Shown here in pieces: positions 6,984 through 8,629 of a DNA stretch of 8,629 nucleotides. Origin of the DNA: UMGS172 sp045592985 (lineage in GTDB: Bacteria > Bacillota > Clostridia > Oscillospirales > Acutalibacteraceae). The translations under genes were made by a program, and so were the position numbers. The notes under the pieces are model-generated. The model was not told the origin of the DNA. It ran no database searches and saw only the letters and a list, made by a program, of their open reading frames with translations. Every line of letters begins with the position of its first letter. Positions within the stretch are counted from its first letter, which is position 1. The DNA lies in contig JAZNVU010000049.1 of NCBI GenBank assembly GCA_045592985.1, positions 1 through 8,629 on the forward strand, read 5' to 3'.

Positions 6984-7093
6984 ATTTGTTACAGTTGAAT
7001 ATTTAATTTTGGCTGCTCAGAGTATGTATTTCTGCCGCATATTAGAATGTGTTCTGTTCCTTTCTAAAATCGCCGAAAAACCGATTTTGACCG
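6984..7093. other. Intergenic stretch with no recognisable gene
   Basis: This part of the 587-nt gap between the regulator and the PHP gene holds no supported gene. Continuing the minus-strand frame of the AbrB-like remnant through its stop gives further short open stretches broken by TGA and TAA. That fits decayed or non-coding DNA. It does not resemble the sequence next to the second repeat copy. Confidence 0.4.
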
Positions 7094-7250
7094 GATTTTG
7101 TGCAAATTGAGTTGGACAAAAATCAGCGAAAACCCCTGTGTTTATGCGGTTTTTTCAACTTTTGTCCTATTATAACACATTCCTCTATTCTACGAACAAT
7201 TCCTGTTGCTTTCATATATAAATCTCCTCTTTTACAATTTTAATGTGATA
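7094..7250 (-). repeat. Direct repeat copy A containing a truncated AbrB-like start
   Basis: This stretch matches 8178-8330 in the same orientation. By hand alignment of the core (7097-7228 against 8181-8311) I count about 107 of 132 identical positions with one 1-nt indel. The longest exact block is 22 nt (7207-7228), covering the ribosome binding site and start of the AbrB-like leader. Other exact blocks are 15 nt (7097-7111) and 11-12 nt. Together the copies flank the PHP gene. No terminal inverted repeats or target duplication were recognised, so the element type is unknown. Confidence 0.75.
7123..7215 (-). pseudogene. AbrB/SpoVT-type leader fragment, 30 codons (repeat copy A)
   Basis: An ATG at 7215, with GAGGAG 8 nt upstream, opens MKATGIVRRIEECVIIGQKL and stops after 30 codons. 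The first ten residues match the start of AbrB/SpoVT-type transition-state regulators, which as I recall begin MKATGIVRRIDDLGRVVIP. After residue 12 the match fades and the rest of the swapped-hairpin DNA-binding domain is missing. It is either a truncated regulator gene or a translated leader of a repeat element. Too short to bind DNA in the known AbrB manner. Confidence 0.5.
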
Positions 7251-7261
7251 TTAGTATCACA
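7244..7261. promoter_or_regulatory. 18-bp inverted repeat, candidate operator between divergent units
   Basis: TGTGATA (7244-7250) and TATCACA (7255-7261) are perfect 7-bp arms around TTAG. GTGATA occurs again at 7315-7320. The site lies between the minus-strand AbrB-like leader and the plus-strand PHP gene, and could be bound by a dimeric regulator. No U-tract follows on either strand, so a terminator is unlikely. Confidence 0.45.
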
Positions 7262-7348
7262 CTTTTTGCAAGAATTATAAGCAGATTTTCCAATTGTTAT
7301 TAAATTTTCAAATCGTGATACTATTTTTTGTGATTTATATTGCGCGAC

Positions 7349-7377
7349 TTTACTTTTAAAACGAAATATGCTATAAA
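7349..7377 (+). promoter_or_regulatory. Possible promoter of the PHP-domain gene
   Basis: TTTACT (7349-7354) and TATAAA (7372-7377) are 17 bp apart. Initiation would fall near 7384, leaving a very short leader with the AAGGAG ribosome binding site (7386-7391) almost at the 5' end. In this AT-rich DNA the match is only moderate. Confidence 0.35.
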
Positions 7378-7399
7378 TTAATCACAAGGAGTGATAATG

Positions 7400-8071
7400 A
7401 TGTACAAATTTGAATTACATGCCCACACTGCGGAATGTGATAAATGTGCAGGTCTTGGCGGTGCTGAGCTTGTGAAAGCTTATTTTGAAAAGGGATATAA
7501 CGGTATGGTTATTACCGACCATTATTTTAACCACTTCTTCAACTGGTTTGCAGATGAACTTGACGGGCTTGACGAAAACAAAATCATTGAAAGATGGCTA
7601 AAAGGTTATCACTCTGCACTTGCTGAAGGTAAAAAAATCGGTTTTACGGTTTTGCCCGGTGCAGAGGTCCGTATTGACGGCACAATAAATGATTATTTGG
7701 TTTTTGGCCTTGAGGAAAAGGATTTTTACTCACTTCCTCTTTTAAACCGCCTTGACAGTATTGATGAAGTTATAAATTTGCTTCCCGATTACGCCTGCGT
7801 TGTGTCCGCCCACCCATTTCGCGATGGGATGACAGTATTTGAGCCGAAGAATGTTTTTGGTATTGAGGTTTTCAACGGCGGAACTGAACCTTTTCGTAAT
7901 GAAATGGCACATATCTTTGCAAAACATTACGGCAAGGCTATGACCTCAGGTTCTGACTGTCACGGCATTGAAGCGGTTGGCAGGGGCGGTATCGTTACGG
8001 AATCACCCATAAAAACACCCGCCGATTTATCTTTCATTTTAAAGAACGGAAATTATAAATTAATTTACTGA
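7400..8071 (+). CDS. PHP-domain metal-dependent phosphoesterase
   Basis: 223 residues from the ATG at 7400, chosen because AAGGAG ends 8 nt upstream; an adjacent ATG at 7397 (5-nt spacing) and a GTG at 7391 that overlaps the site are less likely. The polymerase and histidinol phosphatase (PHP) metal-site motifs appear in order: HAH at 7-9, ITDH with D40/H41, GAE with E89, SAHPF with H138, EVFN at 156-159 and SDCH with D186/H188. These residues bind two or three metal ions and support phosphoester hydrolysis. The set looks complete, so the enzyme is probably active. Its length suits stand-alone PHP hydrolases rather than DNA polymerase subunits. The substrate cannot be told: nucleotides, sugar phosphates or histidinol phosphate are all known in the superfamily. 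It is a single cytoplasmic gene on the opposite strand to the pilus operon, between two direct repeats, so a link to pili is not supported. Confidence 0.88.
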   Translation: MYKFELHAHTAECDKCAGLGGAELVKAYFEKGYNGMVITDHYFNHFFNWFADELDGLDENKIIERWLKGYHSALAEGKKIGFTVLPGAEVRIDGTINDYLVFGLEEKDFYSLPLLNRLDSIDEVINLLPDYACVVSAHPFRDGMTVFEPKNVFGIEVFNGGTEPFRNEMAHIFAKHYGKAMTSGSDCHGIEAVGRGGIVTESPIKTPADLSFILKNGNYKLIY

Positions 8072-8180
8072 TTTACAAAGGCAAGGCGATAGTTGGGTTG
8101 TTCAGTGTGACAAGGCAGGTATTGGTTACGATAAAAATGCAAAGTCTCGCTTTTTACTCAAGCTTTGTAAACCGCCCCGA
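8072..8180. other. Intergenic stretch after the PHP gene, no gene seen
   Basis: Part of a 324-nt gap between the PHP stop and the YbjQ-like stop. I see no gene and no convincing plus-strand terminator here. The rest of the gap is repeat copy B and the hairpin at 8338-8362, which may also end PHP transcription weakly. Confidence 0.4.
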
Positions 8181-8330
8181 TTTGTGCAAATTGAGCCTAA
8201 CAAAAATCAGCAAAAAACCTAGTGTTTATGCGCTTTTTCGGCTTTTGTGTTATTATAACACGAGCATCTATACGCCTAACTATACCAGCTGCTTTCATAT
8301 ATAAATCTCCTTTAATTTCAAATTGTGATG
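8178..8330 (-). repeat. Direct repeat copy B containing a truncated AbrB-like start
   Basis: Second copy of the element at 7094-7250, same orientation, offset about 1084 nt. The best conserved parts are the leader region (22 nt exact, 8290-8311), TATTATAACAC, GTGTTTATGCG and TTTGTGCAAATTGAG. Sequence outside the repeat differs on both sides. Copy B also has 7-bp arms GTGTTAT/ATAACAC at 8247-8261 that copy A lacks. Confidence 0.75.
8197..8298 (-). pseudogene. AbrB/SpoVT-type leader fragment, 33 codons (repeat copy B)
   Basis: An ATG at 8298, with AAAGGAG 8 nt upstream, opens MKAAGIVRRIDARVIITQKP and ends at TAG after 33 codons. RRIDARVII is close to the AbrB-type RRIDDLGRVVI with two residues missing, and the remainder of the domain is absent. 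In the first ten codons it differs from copy A at four synonymous positions and one amino-acid position. It is probably a truncated gene or repeat-borne leader. Confidence 0.5.
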
Positions 8331-8331
8331 T

Positions 8332-8362
8332 AAAAAAGGCGATGACTTAATTTGTCATCGCC
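8332..8362 (-). terminator. Rho-independent terminator of the YbjQ-like gene
   Basis: A perfect 9-bp stem (GGCGATGAC / GTCATCGCC, 8338-8346 and 8354-8362) with a 7-nt loop is followed on the minus strand by six Ts (8332-8337). It lies 33 nt after the stop codon of the YbjQ-like gene. On the plus strand the tail is only TCTTTC, so termination of the PHP transcript there would be weaker. Confidence 0.9.
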
Positions 8363-8395
8363 TCTTTCAAAAAACAAATCGTTTTTCAAAACAGA

Positions 8396-8629
8396 TTATT
8401 TTTCAATAAACTTAACCGCTGTACCGTATGCAATAACTTCTGCTGCGCCCTGCATAATAGCAGATGAGGCATAGCGAATATTAACAATAGCATCTGCACC
8501 GAGTTCTTCCGCCTCTGCGACCATTCTCTTGGTAGCAAGAGCGCGTGCTTCGTTCATCATTTCATTATAGGATTTAAGTTCGCCTCCGACCAAGGTTTTA
8601 AAGCTTTGGGAGATATCCTTTCCTATGTG
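8396..8629 (-). CDS. YbjQ/DUF74 (putative heavy-metal-binding) family protein, C-terminal part
   Basis: The frame is open to the right edge, so the start lies outside the window; 77 residues plus the stop are visible. Family features are the GGELKSYNEMMNEARALATKRM helix region (about residues 15-36), the AEELGADAIVNIRY segment, and the closing strand EVIAYGTAVKF. YbjQ-like proteins are about 100-110 residues, so roughly the last three quarters is present. The family forms small oligomers and is labelled heavy-metal binding from structure, but its physiological role is not settled. No His/Cys metal cluster is visible in this part. It has its own terminator at 8332-8362 and appears unrelated to the pilus operon. 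Confidence 0.85.
   Translation of the reverse strand, partial: HIGKDISQSFKTLVGGELKSYNEMMNEARALATKRMVAEAEELGADAIVNIRYASSAIMQGAAEVIAYGTAVKFIEK

Noticed and set aside
7129..7153. AAAACC...GGTTTT hairpin in repeat copy A as a plus-strand terminator
   Set aside because: The stem is short, weak and not kept in copy B, so it does not stand as a terminator.
8247..8261. GTGTTAT/ATAACAC palindrome in repeat copy B as an operator
   Set aside because: The left arm is lost in copy A (TTGTCCTATTATAACAC), and the site lies inside the leader reading frame; AT-rich chance symmetry is a simple explanation.
8098..8304. 68-codon plus-strand open frame after the PHP gene
   Set aside because: It runs through repeat copy B, lacks a ribosome binding site and has low-complexity composition; the opposite strand carries the AbrB-like start with a good site.
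7094..8330. Insertion sequence or composite transposon around the PHP gene
   Set aside because: No transposase, no terminal inverted repeats and no target-site duplication were seen; only direct repeats can be claimed.
1..8629. CRISPR array, tRNA or rRNA genes
   Set aside because: No regularly spaced short repeats and no cloverleaf or rRNA-like segments were recognised.

Overview
The window looks like accessory chromosomal DNA from a low-to-moderate GC Gram-positive anaerobe of the Bacillota, most likely class Clostridia (a gut Oscillospirales/Ruminococcaceae-like organism is my best guess). The reasons are the strong AAGGAGG-type ribosome binding sites, the LPXTG-anchored surface proteins, the SpaH/EbpB-like pilin and the AbrB-type leader peptides. 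The taxonomy is inferred, not proven.

Positions 1-6890, all on the minus strand, hold one apparent operon for a sortase-assembled pilus. Read in the direction of transcription it contains: a promoter (6862-6890) with an inverted repeat straddling its -10 box; a small XRE-like regulator (TTG start, 6812); a cytoplasmic coiled-coil protein of unknown function (ATGA overlap with the regulator); a dedicated type I signal peptidase (11-nt overlap); a 1131-residue multi-domain adhesin, probably the tip or minor pilin, with LPATG anchor; the 544-residue major pilin with LPETG anchor, E-box and pilin-type lysine; and the first 52 codons of a class C (pilin polymerising) sortase that runs off the left edge. 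The logic is secretion and signal-peptide processing by the peptidase, capture of the LPXTG motifs by the sortase, polymerisation of the major pilin through a lysine, and placement of the adhesin at the tip. The adhesin carries a CHAP-like domain whose two catalytic residues both appear to be replaced by serine. Two GC-rich hairpins without U-tracts lie directly before and after the pilin gene and may set its dose relative to its neighbours.

Positions 6891-7399 are mostly non-coding: a terminator-like hairpin, one copy of a ~130-150 bp repeat containing a truncated AbrB-like start, and an 18-bp inverted repeat. A PHP-domain metal-dependent phosphoesterase gene follows on the plus strand (7400-8071). 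A second copy of the same repeat, in the same orientation, lies just after it (8181-8330), so the PHP gene sits between direct repeats. The right end holds a strong terminator and the 3' part of a YbjQ-family gene on the minus strand.

No tRNA, rRNA, CRISPR array, transposase or integrase gene was seen.
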